Positions 21,159 to 32,394 are shown, counted from the first letter of the stretch. The stretch is 64,000 nucleotides of DNA from Arctopsyche grandis (GCF_051622035.1 NC_135356.1:6428079-6492078), one strand, 5' to 3'. Notes: generated by a model not told the origin, from the letters alone. Made by a program: numbers and translations.

Positions 21159-21160
<2 letters not shown>
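20500..21160 (+). repeat. Composite interspersed repeat, split by a LINE tail
   Basis: It matches 30920-31310 and partly 41940-42080. Shared words are tgtctgagataacgctcgc, gtcgtttc-gttcgacatac, cacagctaaa-cactgcc, and cgccatctattgaaaa-like. A minus-strand LINE 3' end (20569-20835) sits inside. The right end runs straight into the palindrome at 21159. Confidence 0.65.
20569..20835 (-). mobile_element. 5'-truncated LINE: 3' hairpin and tail
   Basis: Reading the minus strand, an A-poor 3' UTR leads to the stem-loop gaccattgtggcgc ... gccacaatggtc and a final (TAAA)n tail (seen as ttatttatttatttta). Copies of this tail are at 35488-35560, 35807-35868 and 38510-38750. No coding part is present. 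Confidence 0.72.
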
Positions 21161-21376
<216 letters not shown>

Positions 21377-22081
21377 GTGCTAATTAATGTGCTTCTGCGT
21401 TCTTCCCGCTATTACTCGCTTAAACCCGGCTATTGCACGAAATTTAATCTAAAAACTTAACCATCTAATCACTTATTTTACTAATTGCATCCTAGTATAA
21501 TTTAAGTGTAAAAATAAACAGCAAATCGGTCGTAAAAAGCGGTTTTATATCAGTTATTTCGAAAAATTTTGTGCTAATTTTTGTGTCAAATCTGAGCAAA
21601 AGAATATACGAACGAGATACATCTCCTTACCTGAATACAAAAAAAGGGTCCTTCGTCAGTCAAGTCGGTCCCACAGAAGCAATAAATCTTCCACATAATT
21701 GCTTCCAGCCAAAAATCTTTAACGAACTTTACTTAATAGAATAATAGCAAACAGAAACGGTGTTTCCCAACTGTCTATCAGTTCTTTTTCATATTTAAAT
21801 TATATTAAAGTAATTCGTGTAATTTTATATTCTTTACTAAAGTTATTATTAAAATATTAAATTGCAAACCGCACTCACATATATAAATCCGTTGTCTCCA
21901 AAGAGGCGTCTCACGATAAAGATCTGTAAAAAAGTAGTATAACAATTGCTAATCTATTATTATCATAACTAACTACTTTCACTTACAAAGTAACCCTGTT
22001 AAATGGCATGTAATAACTCATAAGTGATCCAAGTGATACCTAGGATGACTATCTGTCAAAGCTGACCACAGAGAAGAGTCT
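21377..22081 (+). other. Probable 5' region of the RTE LINE
   Basis: No ORF is seen. The sequence lies between the palindrome and the LINE ORF in the LINE's orientation. The element's exact 5' end is not visible, since no target duplication was found. Some of this may be older host sequence. Confidence 0.4.
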
Positions 22082-23188
22082 ATGGCGGTAAGAACTCACT
22101 CCTTGAATGGAAATCTCTCTCAAGTACCGCCTTTTTCTCAACACATCTTGGATAAATGCGAGAAAAATAATATCCAAACCTCCAACAAGGTAAGAGTGAC
22201 GATGGATGATAGCTTAGCTAATAGAAACCTGTATTTAGCCACGTACAATGTAAGAACGTTATCGAGTGAAGGAAGTGTGCTTGCATTAGAGAATGAATTA
22301 GAAAATATCAAATGGGATATAGTAGGACTTAGTGAAGTAAGACGAAAACAGCAAAACCAAATAATCCTAAAAAGTGGTAACTGTCTCTACTGGAGAGGGC
22401 TACCAAATGGTAGAATAGGAGGAGTAGGGTTTCTTATCAATAAGAGAATAGAAAGAAATATTATAGAAATAAGCGACATATCGGAACGTATATGCTATAT
22501 AGTATTAAGAATCTCGAGCAGGTACACTTGTCAAATCTTCCAAGTGTACGCCCCCACATCTAGCCACCCAGACGAGGAAATAGAAGACTTCTACGAAAAA
22601 ATACAGGACGCATACGATAATAGCCGTCACCACTTTAAAATAATCATGGGCGACTTTAACGCAAAAATAGGACAAAAGGCAAATACAGAAAGAGCAGTAG
22701 GCAATTTTGGTACCGGCCAAAGAAACGACAGAGGCGATCGCCTCATAGAATTCGCAGAACACAACAGGCTCTTTATCACTAATTCATTTTTCAGGAAAAA
22801 CACCAACAATAAGTGGACTTGGGAGAGTCCTAAAGGAGACAGAAACGAGATCGATTTCATCCTAACAAATGCCCTGCACTCCGTTAAAGACGTTAGTGTT
22901 TTAAGTAAAGTAGATATAGGTAGCGATCACAGATTAGTCCGTGCCAAGATGGCCATTAATATAAATTGCGAACGTAGGAAATTAATAAAAGGATGCAGTA
23001 ACTCTCCAGATTTCGCTCAACTAAGGTCTAGGAAAAAGGAATTCGAACTCGAACTTGGAAATCGATACGGGAAATTAAACCCAGAAGCAGACATCGAGGA
23101 ATTGAACACTGTAATTAGTTCGGTTCTAACATCAACAGGTAAGAAATTAGGTGGATTCAGGAAACAGATTAAATTAAGCAAAATTTAA
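22082..23188 (+). CDS. AP-like endonuclease domain of RTE LINE ORF
   Basis: 368 aa ending at TAA 23186-23188. Expected endonuclease motifs are all present: TYNVR (54-58), GLSEVRR with catalytic Glu85, QVYAP (154-158), GDFNA (190-194), EIDFI with Asp258, and SDHRLV (281-286). The domain nicks target DNA to prime reverse transcription. Met1 lies 41 codons before a second Met (MDDSLANRN); either could be the start. The stop falls in the linker after the nuclease, and the frame continues open beyond it. Confidence 0.88.
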   Translation: MAVRTHSLNGNLSQVPPFSQHILDKCEKNNIQTSNKVRVTMDDSLANRNLYLATYNVRTLSSEGSVLALENELENIKWDIVGLSEVRRKQQNQIILKSGNCLYWRGLPNGRIGGVGFLINKRIERNIIEISDISERICYIVLRISSRYTCQIFQVYAPTSSHPDEEIEDFYEKIQDAYDNSRHHFKIIMGDFNAKIGQKANTERAVGNFGTGQRNDRGDRLIEFAEHNRLFITNSFFRKNTNNKWTWESPKGDRNEIDFILTNALHSVKDVSVLSKVDIGSDHRLVRAKMAININCERRKLIKGCSNSPDFAQLRSRKKEFELELGNRYGKLNPEADIEELNTVISSVLTSTGKKLGGFRKQIKLSKI

Positions 23189-25039
23189 GCGGAAACAAAA
23201 AACCTAATTAAGCATAAAAGGAATTTAGATAGGGATAATAATAAGCAAGAATACAATCTAGTAAATAAGGAAATTAAAAAGAGAATAGTCAGGGATGTCA
23301 GGGATTTTAACAGCAAGCTAATAGAAAATACCATTAAGAATAACCGTAGCCTGAAAAAGTGCAAACAGGATCTTTTCTTAGGCAAAAACCAAATGATCGC
23401 AATCGGATCAGAGAGCGGAGTAATAATTAGGAATAGAGAAGAAATCATAGACAGAGTTTACACGTTCTATGCAAAACTATACGAGAACGACAACGGCCAA
23501 TTCCCCGCTCTGGAATCGACACACGGCCAAAGGGTTCCTGCAGTATTGCCTAGCGAAGTAGAGGCCGCGCTAAAAACTGCAAAGAACGGTAAAACCCCAG
23601 GGGAAGATAATATTCCCATTGACTTACTAAAATGTGGCGGCCCCCCCCTAATTAATATCTTAGCTAGGCTTTTCAGCAAATGCATCCAGAACCAAGCTAT
23701 ACCAGAAGGATGGAATAACGCAACTATCATTTTAATACACAAAAAAGGCGACAAAAGCGATATCAAGAACTACCGACCCATTAGTCTACTTTCAGCGGTC
23801 TACAAGCTCTTCACGAAGGTTATTACAGAAAGGCTGAAGAATATCCTCGACGAGAACCAACCTATAGAGCAGGCAGGGTTTAGGGCAAATTTCAGCACAA
23901 TGGACCACCTCCAAGTAGTTGGCGAACTAATCGAGCGCGCCAACGAATATCAACGGCCATTGTGCCTAGGTTTCGTCGATTATGAGAAAGCCTTCGATAC
24001 AGTTAGTCATAATGCAGTACTTAACGCTCTAAAAACACAGGGAGTGCCGGAACCCTATGTGGGACTGTTAGCTGCAATATATAAGAATGCCACAGCTTCG
24101 GTTAAAATTTTTTCAGGTACAGATAGATTTAGCATAGGAAAAGGAGTAAGACAAGGAGATACAATCTCGCCCAAGTTATTCAATGCGGTGCTTGAGGGAG
24201 TTTTCAGGAAATTGGATTGGGATACAGCCGGAGTAAGCATCAATGGTCGCTTTTTGAGTCACCTTCGGTTCGCAGACGATATAGTTTTAGTAGCTCGTGA
24301 TTCAGCTGACCTACTTATCAGACTAACACAGCTGGACAGGGAAAGTAGAAAAGTAGGATTAAAAATTAACGTAGATAAGACTAAACTAATGTTCAATAGT
24401 TATTGCATGCCTGATAGCATCCCCTTAGATGATAAACCAGTAGAAGTAGTAAATAATTATTTATATTTAGGTCAAATAATTGACATGTCTGGTAGTAAAA
24501 ATGAAGAGATAAAGAGACGTATGAAATTAGGATGGAGTGCATTTGGACGGATGAATGCTGTTTTTAAATCAAAAATGCCACTCTGCCTGAAGAAAAGGAT
24601 CTTTGATCAATGCGTTTTGCCAGTGATGACGTATGGATGTGAAACTTGGACACTGAACGCCAAGATGCAAAATAAAATCCAATGCACTCAAAGAAGTATG
24701 GAACGCTGTATGCTTGGCATAACGAGGAAAGACAGGAAGCGGAACACGTGGGTGAGAAATATGACAAGGGTAGTGGACATAGTGGATAGAGTGAAGAGAT
24801 TGAAATGGCAATGGGCGGGTCACGTAGCTAGGAGGATGGACGAAAGGTGGACAAAAGAAGTGCTTGAATGGTACCCGAGAGAAGGCAAAAGAGTAAAAGG
24901 AAGACCGCAAGGAAGATGGGTGAACGAAATTAGGAAAATGTGCGGAATGAGATGGATGAGTGTTGCGCAAAACAGAGACGAGTGGAAGCGTGTTGGAGAG
25001 GCCTTCATCCAGCAGTGGATGGCGAATGGCTGTAAATGA
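23189..25039 (+). CDS. Reverse transcriptase part of RTE LINE ORF
   Basis: This is in the same frame as the endonuclease and open from 23189; the first Met is at 23393 (548 aa from there). Counting from that Met: HKKGDKSDIKNYRPISLLS (116-134), QAGFR (160-164), FVDYEKAFD (194-202), GVRQGDTISP (251-260) and the catalytic FADD (293-296). A thumb and C-terminal region includes YGCETWTLN, QWAGHVARR and KGRPQGRWV. The long C-terminal tail typical of RTE is intact. As it stands, reverse transcriptase could be made only by readthrough or internal initiation. Confidence 0.9.
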   Translation, partial: AETKNLIKHKRNLDRDNNKQEYNLVNKEIKKRIVRDVRDFNSKLIENTIKNNRSLKKCKQDLFLGKNQMIAIGSESGVIIRNREEIIDRVYTFYAKLYENDNGQFPALESTHGQRVPAVLPSEVEAALKTAKNGKTPGEDNIPIDLLKCGGPPLINILARLFSKCIQNQAIPEGWNNATIILIHKKGDKSDIKNYRPISLLSAVYKLFTKVITERLKNILDENQPIEQAGFRANFSTMDHLQVVGELIERANEYQRPLCLGFVDYEKAFDTVSHNAVLNALKTQGVPEPYVGLLAAIYKNATASVKIFSGTDRFSIGKGVRQGDTISPKLFNAVLEGVFRKLDWDTAGVSINGRFLSHLRFADDIVLVARDSADLLIRLTQLDRESRKVGLKINVDKTKLMFNSYCMPDSIPLDDKPVEVVNNYLYLGQIIDMSGSKNEEIKRRMKLGWSAFGRMNAVFKSKMPLCLKKRIFDQCVLPVMTYGCETWTLNAKMQNKIQCTQRSMERCMLGITRKDRKRNTWVRNMTRVVDIVDRVKRLKWQWAGHVARRMDERWTKEVLEWYPREGKRVKGRPQGRWVNEIRKMCGMRWMSVAQNRDEWKRVGEAFIQQWMANGCK

Positions 25040-25045
25040 TGATGA

Positions 25046-25093
<48 letters not shown>

Positions 25094-25094
25094 C

Positions 25095-25385
25095 AACAAA
25101 GGAGTTACGGGTTCGATCCCTGATCGTTTGATGCTGGCCAAACATTGGATTTATGTGACTCCAGGTCGATCGTTTCCTATCAGAGTTTGCCAATTTATCT
25201 GATTTTATTGTTGAAACGGTTCATGTCAAATTGGCCACCTACCCTAATTTGTCACAATTATTTGAATTTATGAGTTGGACCACTGATTTATGTAGGAATT
25301 TTTAAACATATATACATTTTGCAAAATCGCATTAGATTTAAGCCGCGTAAATTCTGAATTAATTAGGAATTAATTTTGGTTTTCG
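25095..25385 (+). mobile_element. SINE fragment downstream of the LINE
   Basis: It starts ggagttacgggttcgatccc (B box), with the body gatcgtttcctatcagag and a link to gttgaaacggttc. Then comes a tail (gagttggaccactgattta, ttaagccgcgtaaattctg) shared with 19196-19340. It begins about 4 bases after the LINE's AT tail. The A-box part of the head is missing. Confidence 0.75.
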
Positions 25386-26160
25386 GAAAACCGTTGCAGC
25401 GCATAAATCATGAAAGCTGAATCATACAATATACGATTTGATATATTTGAGCAAGATTGATAAGAATTTCGACTGAAACATGTCTGTTTATTTTTTCTAA
25501 CCCAGCTGGAAGGGAGATTGCCCGGGGTTATATTGCCGAGTCCTTGTGCCATTTCCTCTCCCCTTTCAAGGTGACAGTCGTGGCCTTTAAAGTAATAAAG
25601 AATTCCATCATCCTGGGTGCTCAGGCTTGAAATGTATTTTTTATATAATTTGTGGGACGAGCATTGATTGCATCGAGGAAGCTCGCTCCGAGTTTCCACC
25701 TACGTACCAAATTTCGCCTTTAAAACTCGTTCAAAATAAGATTGCCAAGAAATTTTAAATAAGATCCTTTCGAACATACTCCCATCTTCACAGCCTTTCA
25801 GCGTCCCCTTTTAAGTTCCTTGCGCAATACATATATTGAATTTAAATCACATTATAGTAAATTTGATTTTTATTTTATACATTTTTACCGTTAACAATTG
25901 ATTATATACCTCATCTTATACTCGTTTTAAGATTTTAATGATTTAAATTGTTATTTTCATACATTGGTATTTAGTGTGTTTTTAATAGTTTTCAGATGCA
26001 TTTTGATATCATTTCATTATCATTTTCAGCCGTCATTTTTCAATATACAGTAAAGATCACAGAAATTGTATATATTATTAATTATAAATTCACATTTTCG
26101 TACTACACAACGTTATGTATGGATGTATGTAAATATATGTCTTTGAATTAATAATGATGT
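25386..26160. other. Unassigned stretch before a Helitron end
   Basis: No gene is recognised. Some of this is probably the body of the Helitron-type element ending at 26294, whose left end I could not find. 25480-25700 is a little GC-richer, without protein features. Confidence 0.35.
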
Positions 26161-26294
26161 TTGAAAGTAATTCAATTTTTTTCGATTCAAATAAATTTAA
26201 TAAAAAAACAAAGGAATATTCATTACTATTAGATTCGCCATATTTAAGCTGTTTATATTAAAAATACTGAGCGAAGCCGGGTAAAACAACTAGT
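26160..26294 (+). mobile_element. Helitron-like 3' end
   Basis: It matches the reversed sequence at 46710-46830 and the direct one at 54760-54857: ttcgattcaaataaattta, ataaaaaaacaaa, gagcgaagccgggtaa, ending acaactagt. A small GC hairpin just before CTAG is the usual Helitron 3' terminus. No Rep/helicase ORF is present here. Confidence 0.65.
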
Positions 26295-27140
26295 AATATA
26301 ATAAAGTGAAGTTCAGATAGGGAGGTTTTAAAATAAATAATTCCTAAAAATATTTAATAAAGGTACTAAATATTTGTTTCTTAAAAATAAAATTTTGATT
26401 GATTTTATGATAATGCTTGCTGCAAGTAAAATTCAATTGAATACTTGATTGGTCCTCCCCCATTTCATTAATAAAATCAATAAAATAATCTTCTACTATT
26501 TTTTTTCACCCATTTAAATGTGTGTGTTCTTGCCGAGAAAATTTCAGCATAATCCTTGTGTCAATATAATGTAAATAAAAAAAAAATCATCAAGTTTCAT
26601 TAACCGGAAATGGGATTTTTTCCTTTTAGAAAAGTCAAAAATGTTATGGCCATGCAATTTTTTCCACACTACCGAACGTATCAAACATATTGTATTCTTT
26701 AATTTTTAATTAATAAATTTATATTTGTATTCTTCAAGTACTTAATTAGATTATACAATTTTTGATTGAATTCGTAAACCGGAAGTATGTAGTCATTATT
26801 TTAAACCAATATTTCATTATTTTATTTTGACCCTTTAAATTATTCAAATCTTTTTGAAATTTAATTTTTATAATATGTATAGTGATGTTCAGTAATAAAA
26901 GAAATTTGAACAAAATCCGACCACCGGAAGTAGAACTCTTGTCTTGTATAAGATTCCCTACATTTGAGCTCAATTTGTATGGAAAATACTTTCACAGCCT
27001 GTTTTTCTGAACGTATGTTTCATTCACGAATTTTGTTTTTTAAACTTTTTAAATATATTCCTTAAATACGATATTTTTGTGTAAATTAACCTTGTAACCC
27101 ACAAATAATAAATAATTTCGATTATGCTTATAATATTTAT
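26295..27140. repeat. Degenerate repeat array with ccggaagt motif
   Basis: Related segments containing taaccggaaatggg (about 26602), taaaccggaagta (26776) and ccaccggaagtagaactctt (26920) occur about 150-170 bp apart. A further one (acaaacggaattaggactttt) is at 28084, across the piggyBac element. This suggests an old repeat array interrupted by that element. It is non-coding. Confidence 0.45.
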
Positions 27141-27151
27141 AGTGACATTAA

Positions 27152-28051
27152 CCCTTTGGCTGCTACGAGGTTTTTCAATGTCCAAGCGAAAAATGCTAAC
27201 ATTTGTAATTATTTTGAAAAAAAATAAATATAATATTTTTTTTACATACTTACTTCGCCGAACGCTCGTAATTTTTATAATACTTTATATACATTTTTAA
27301 GAAGCAGTTGTGGACTCATGCTCTCTCTTTCTGTCTTGCTTTTACACGCGTGCGTGCGAAAAAGATACCTACATATATACACTAAATAAGTTTTGACGAT
27401 TGTTTTCCGACGCTCTATTTTTTTCAACAATCTATTTTTAGACATCGATGTATCCTTACAACATGCGATATATTCGAAACAGGTAGCGGTCTTTCTCTCT
27501 TTCTTTCTTGGTTTTAATTGTGTACGTATCATAAACATTTTGTATGCATTTCAGTTGCATTTGATTGATTGCACGAATTCGTGACGTCTCGTGACCTATA
27601 TAATTGAAAGCGGATTTCTAATGTTTTTTGCCATTTATTTTAACTCTGCAAAATGATATCGGACAGTGAAAGTGATGAAAGCGAAATAATAGCTCCTCGC
27701 CGAGGAACTCGACAAATCAGCAGCTCTACTGATTCTGAAAATGAATTTATCGACAATAATCAATTCCCAAGTAATAACTCCTTATATGAAATTGACAACG
27801 AACCCGAAATTTACTTTGATGATGAACCCGAAATTGAAGAGCTTTTATTTAAAAAATTGATAAATATTTATAAAGCATAATTGAAAAATAAATATAAATA
27901 CGTATATAAAAAAAATGTTTCGTGCCACTGATGCGCTGGCGACTCAAAGAAAGTATTGAAATACGACAATTAATGACGACAACAACGATCGTCGTAGCAA
28001 TCTTCGCCTATTTCAAAACAACGATTTATCGTTGTTGTAGCAGTCAAAGGG
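27152..28051 (+). mobile_element. piggyBac-like element, internally deleted (900 bp)
   Basis: TTAA lies at 27148-27151 and 28052-28055. The ends are ccctttggctgctacga and, reversed, ccctttgactgctacaa. The interior keeps a short ORF like a piggyBac transposase N-terminus and a poly(A) signal. The 1.5 kb or so of catalytic domain is missing. Confidence 0.85.
27653..27880 (+). CDS. piggyBac transposase N-terminal fragment (75 aa)
   Basis: This acidic, Ser/Asp/Glu-rich peptide beginning MISDSESDESE resembles the disordered N-terminus of piggyBac transposases. A basic patch (APRRGTRQ) follows, then further acidic stretches. The ORF closes after YKA and AATAAA follows at 27887-27892, so a short transcript could be made. 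No catalytic Asp residues are included. Identity rests on context (TTAA ends) plus composition. Confidence 0.55.
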   Translation: MISDSESDESEIIAPRRGTRQISSSTDSENEFIDNNQFPSNNSLYEIDNEPEIYFDDEPEIEELLFKKLINIYKA

Positions 28052-28055
28052 TTAA

Positions 28056-29692
28056 GTAATAAAAAATATTTTTGAACAAAATCTGACAAACGGAATTAGG
28101 ACTTTTGTCTAACTGAAATTCTACATTCTTAAATTTTTTTGTATGTGTACTTATGTATATTGCATCATACATTTTCCAATAATCATATAAATTCTAATTA
28201 AGTACAAGGTTTATATTTTTAAACTTTAATTGAAAGAAACTTCTTATGCGTATCAAATTGACACACCGATTCACCATTGCTTTAATATAATTAATAAATT
28301 ACACGTCGTTAATCTTTCAAACGATAACATTTCTACAAATATAATAATCATTCCAAATTATAAATCCAAAGCAAAACGGTCATAAGCGCTCGAATTGAGG
28401 GCAAAATCGATGTCGAAATTAGGTGCTCGCTCGGGCTGAAAGGGCACCACCACCGTGTGTTTGAAATCATATTTACATTTGTAATTCCATCAATTCAAGC
28501 TGGGATCCCCCCCTGAACTGGAGGGAGGGGGCTTATGGGGTACCCAGCCTCCTCCCCCCATGCGAACAGATTGCGCAACTTGGCTGATACATCGCATGAA
28601 TTTAAAACCCTTCATATTTAGTTGAAACCTGCGGCAGCCGCTCATTAAAATTCCGCGTGGCGGTTGTCTACTATTTTTGCTGGGCTCTAATACCTCCTCC
28701 CCCCCTTGACATTATGTAACTCCATAACGTTGGTATTAAAACGCACACTCGGATGGATAATGTTGGAGATGAATTCTCATTTTGTGTATTGTGAAATTGT
28801 GCCTAGAATAGTACGAATCTGTGGATAGTGTAATGTATAGCCTCCAGGTTCCAATTTTGAAAGAAGTCGATTTTAAATACATCCGTACATATGTATCATA
28901 TATAATAATATATATAAAAACGATGAAATGTATGTTTGTGGCGGATACGTGGACAAGTATGGAGATTTAAAGAAAAACAAATTTTAGAATACCAATAGTA
29001 TATGTAAGTTATGCAAATGTCCCGGCTTACTACTTTTTAAATTCCTACAGAAGTTTTTAACTCAGAATTAATAATATAAACTATAAACAAAAAGTCAATG
29101 TCTGGACTAGACAGTCTGGTAAACACTGCAATAATATTCAACAATGAACTGTATGTTTCTGTCTTATACTTTCTGGAGAACTATGTGTAGAAGGGAGACA
29201 AAAAATGTGTATCAGGCATCAATCAATTTATCTTAAATCGATAATTTTCTCATACTCTGAATGATTCATCACACGCAGACGCGGAATAGACACTGTCAGA
29301 ACAGAAAGACTAAAAGATATCTGTGATTTTGATAATATTGAATATAAAAATCTATTCGCACATTCAAAATCTAGGTGACTATCACTATTACCTGCAATAG
29401 AACGCACTCTAAAGCTATTTGAAGCTTTTTTTTTATTTTTTCACTAATCCTCTCAGTGAAGTCTATCTTTAGTTTCTTCATTGTAATTGTAGCACTTTTC
29501 ATTTACTTATATTAAAAATAGAAATCAATTATAGATATTCTAAATATTATCACTTCGATTGAAAATACATAAACAATCTACAGAGGCTCCCGGAAAGATG
29601 CACTAAATTGCACTGAATAGTAGGGCAGTTTCGACAAGTCCTAATACATACAAATACCCCTTGACGCTTTTTTTGTGAAATTCTATTGCGTT
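28056..29692. other. Unassigned stretch with GC-richer island
   Basis: 28375-28720 is GC-richer than its surroundings (gcggcagccgctcatt, gctgggatcc, runs of C and G). It has no ORF and no match I noticed in the window, so it may be host regulatory sequence. 29095-29150 repeats the segment seen at 12015-12055. The remainder is AT-rich and unassigned. Confidence 0.35.
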
Positions 29693-30513
29693 AGTTCTCC
29701 TTGAGCATCTTTGAAAGTTTGGATGTCTCAAAAGTACAACTATCACGAGTGCATTTTTCCGGTCACCATCTATAGAAAAGTCAAAGATCTGATTTAGGGG
29801 GGGGGGGGTTGGGGGTGTCCCGGTTTGACTTGCATGAAATCTGACAACCCTAAGTCTACTACATATTTATACTGAGAACTGATTTATGTACCTGCCAGTC
29901 TACCGGAAAGATTTGAAGACTACTTGGTATGATTTTCACTGCGCCATTGTTTATTGCCGTACCACACAGCCTGGAGTTGGGTCAATTTAAAAAAGTGTAA
30001 TGTATTGATTAGAATTTGAATGTTGTAGATAAATACTACGAATAGAAAAGTGTCTATCAAGGGTTCCGTGGTGTAGTGGTTATCACGTCTGCTTTACATG
30101 CAGAAGGTCGCCGGTTCGACCCCGGCCGCAACCCTCTTTTAATTTTAACATTTTTTTCTAAAAATTTAATTCCCTATACCAGGAGGTGTCCAAATTACAA
30201 CCCGCAAACACTTTTTGTCCGATTTTGAAACCGATCTCAAATAGCAAAAATTTTTAAATTTCGAAATTTATAAAATATCCTATAGTCGATTCGATGAGCG
30301 TGAGACTTACAAGAACCGAGCATGTTGTCACATATAAATAAATATATATAAATAAATAAATAAATAAATTCGTGCAATGTGTTCTTACATTGTAAGGACG
30401 TAAAATAATTTGTTTTTTTTTAATTATTTCTTATTTAACTATATAATATTATTACAATATAATTCAATGCATTGTCTTTAATAATATTACTGTAAGTTTT
30501 GCTGTCCATAATC
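29693..30513. repeat. Right arm of large inverted repeat containing tRNA-Val
   Basis: It is the reverse complement of 19343-20205. The arm boundaries are near gttctccttgagcatc on the left and cttacag-like/gctgtcc on the right. It contains an extra segment of about 55 bp near 29880-29935 and lacks the 82-bp TTAA element of the other arm. The two tRNA genes are therefore in opposite orientation, about 10.2 kb apart. Confidence 0.88.
30062..30134 (+). tRNA. tRNA-Val (anticodon TAC), copy 2
   Basis: It folds as a standard 73-nt tRNA with position numbering that fits exactly: anticodon TAC at 30095-30097, loop tttacat, T arm gccgg/ccggc. cttttaatttt follows, giving a Pol III T-run. The only stem defect is C5:C68 in the acceptor; the discriminator is C. 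It is identical to copy 1. Confidence 0.87.
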
Positions 30514-30915
30514 TGACGTTGATAATAATTTTTATCGTCTGAAAAATATAAATTTCCATTCATATAAAATATATACGTATTCCATAAATAAATTAATAAT
30601 GTAACCAACTTGCGTATTTAAAATTAAAATTTTATTAATGTAAATATTTACTACAAAAAATAAAAGTCAAATTCTACCGACTGCTATACGCACGAACAAT
30701 GTTGTATTTCTTGACCAAAATTCAATGCGAAACTGAAACGAAATGCAATTGACCATCGCGGATCGAGTGAGGCGGGGGGAGGGGGGGGGGGAGGTTGATT
30801 GCGATAGCACGTACATTTTCCGTAAATCTCATGCTAGATCTACATATGTACATATAGATATAAAGTTCTACGGAAGACCCTATTGAACTATATAATATTA
30901 TTACAATATAATTCA
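30514..30915 (+). repeat. Interspersed repeat (cttgaccaaaat family)
   Basis: It shares cttgaccaaaat-caatg, gaaactgaaacgaaatgcaa, ccatcgcgg-tcgagtg, acgtacattttcc-like and catgctagat with 31580-31960, 44380-44520 and 63400-63545. In this copy a G run interrupts at 30774-30791. It is non-coding. Part of the same family flanks the tRNA arm. Confidence 0.7.
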
Positions 30916-31111
30916 ACACAAGGTATCATATACATATATAGTATCGCCATTCCGTCTGTGAGTCTGTCTGTCTGTCTGAGATAACGCTCGCCGTACTATA
31001 ATAGTCGTTTCAGTTCGACATACATACATACATACATACATACATGTGTACGTCACAGCTAAAACACTGCCAAAACGTATATAAGAATACAATAACAAAA
31101 GAAAAATTAAT

Positions 31112-31172
<61 letters not shown>

Positions 31173-31312
31173 TGATCGCTACTAATGTTTCCGCTTGGCA
31201 GAGAATTTAGCGCCATCTATTGAAAATTTATTTAAAATATTAAATTTTCTATTGGTGTTTTATATTGTTTATATGTAGTTTTTACCTTTTTTTTTGCATA
31301 TTAAATTATAAG
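30916..31312 (+). repeat. Composite repeat with TACA and AT microsatellites
   Basis: It matches 20500-21160 without the LINE insertion: ctgtctgagataacgctcgc, gttcgacatacatac, gtcacagctaaaacactgcc, gccatctattgaaaattta. A (TACA)n run lies at 31019-31045 and (AT)n at about 31115-31171. Confidence 0.65.
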
Positions 31313-31432
31313 TAAATAGCGGACCCAGAGCGCGCTGTTCATTGTTCACATATTGTAAATGCGAACTGAACCTTTTTACAAAGCATTTACAATAATAGAA
31401 CAATAGACGGCGCGCTTCCGGTCCCACCTCTA
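31313..31432. mobile_element. TAGAGGTAGG-family MITE (120 bp)
   Basis: There is a perfect 8-bp duplication attataag at 31305-31312 and 31433-31440. Ends are taaatagcgg and cccacctcta. It is the same gcgcgctg subfamily as 11466-11598. It sits inside the composite repeat, which continues at 31441. Confidence 0.87.
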
Positions 31433-31440
31433 ATTATAAG

Positions 31441-31965
31441 TATTAAATTAAATATATTTAAAAGCTATTTGAAAAAAATTCGACCGCGAGGGAATCGAAT
31501 ACTTGACCGACGACAAATTTCTTTTAATTTTTTTTATTTAATAACTTAATATGCCAAGATCCATGCGATGATATGTGTAATTGTATTACTGTAAGTTTTG
31601 CTGTCCATAAAATGACGTTGACAATTACTTTTATCGTCTACAAAATATAAATTTCCATTAATATGAAATATATACGTATTCCATAAATAAATTAATAATA
31701 TCAACAGCTTACGTATTTTATACTAAAATTTTATCAATGAAAATATTTCAAAACACAACACACGAACTAAAAACTAACAAAAAATAAAGGTCAAATTATA
31801 CGCACGAAAAATGTTGTACTTCTTGACCAAAATGCAATGTGAAACTGAAACGAAATGCAACTGGCCATCGCGGGTCGAGTGGTTGGCGAATGCGATAACA
31901 TGTACATTTTATTTTTATTTAGTCATGCCAGATCGGGTTCGACTATAACAGTTTGTGCACGAACA
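31441..31965 (+). repeat. Interspersed repeat (cttgaccaaaat family), second copy
   Basis: 31441-31520 continues the composite repeat and resembles the palindrome arm at 21159 (aaatatatttaaaag, attcgaccgcg). From 31580 it matches 30484-30840: gtaagttttgctgtccata, tattccataaataaattaat, gaccaaaatgcaatgtgaaa. It is non-coding. Confidence 0.65.
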
Positions 31966-32394
31966 AACTACATAGTTCGTTTGTCAATTTTGTTTTTTGG
32001 TACATTAAAACTGGCCTGATTGGTTCGTTTACGTACGTTCGAACGTAATGTACACTTGGACTGCAGCATATGTATAGCAATTTATCTATTTTCATAAAAA
32101 GTAGTTTATATGTCGTTACCTTGACAAAGAATCTTCAATAAAAAAATAACAGATTTTCATCGTATGCTGATGGTATATTTGAAAACTATTATATCTCAAA
32201 GTCCGATGCAATCAAAATATACATACATATCATTTTGATTGCATCGGACAGCTGTGTTGGCGTTTGCGGATTTCCGTTCTCCATAGATATCTCTATTTGT
32301 CGGCATGCATTTTAGTTTCATATTTAATCAAATACACAGTGTTTAATTCGCATTCAGAACGGGAAAAGTATTATTCATATTTATCGTTATGTGT

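Larger units (their letters stand above)
22082..25091 (+). mobile_element. RTE-clade LINE, near full length
   Basis: A single ORF frame (22082-25039) encodes an AP-type endonuclease followed by reverse transcriptase, with no separate gag-like ORF, as in RTE elements. The 3' end is very short: stop TGA, then tgatgatgata and an (AT)n run to about 25091, matching the short tandem-repeat 3' ends of RTE. One in-frame stop splits the ORF (next two entries). A decayed copy of its 3' end is at 52877-53250. Confidence 0.9.

Noticed and set aside
24569..25141. 190-aa minus-strand frame
   Set aside because: It is the antisense of the RTE reverse transcriptase plus the AT tail.
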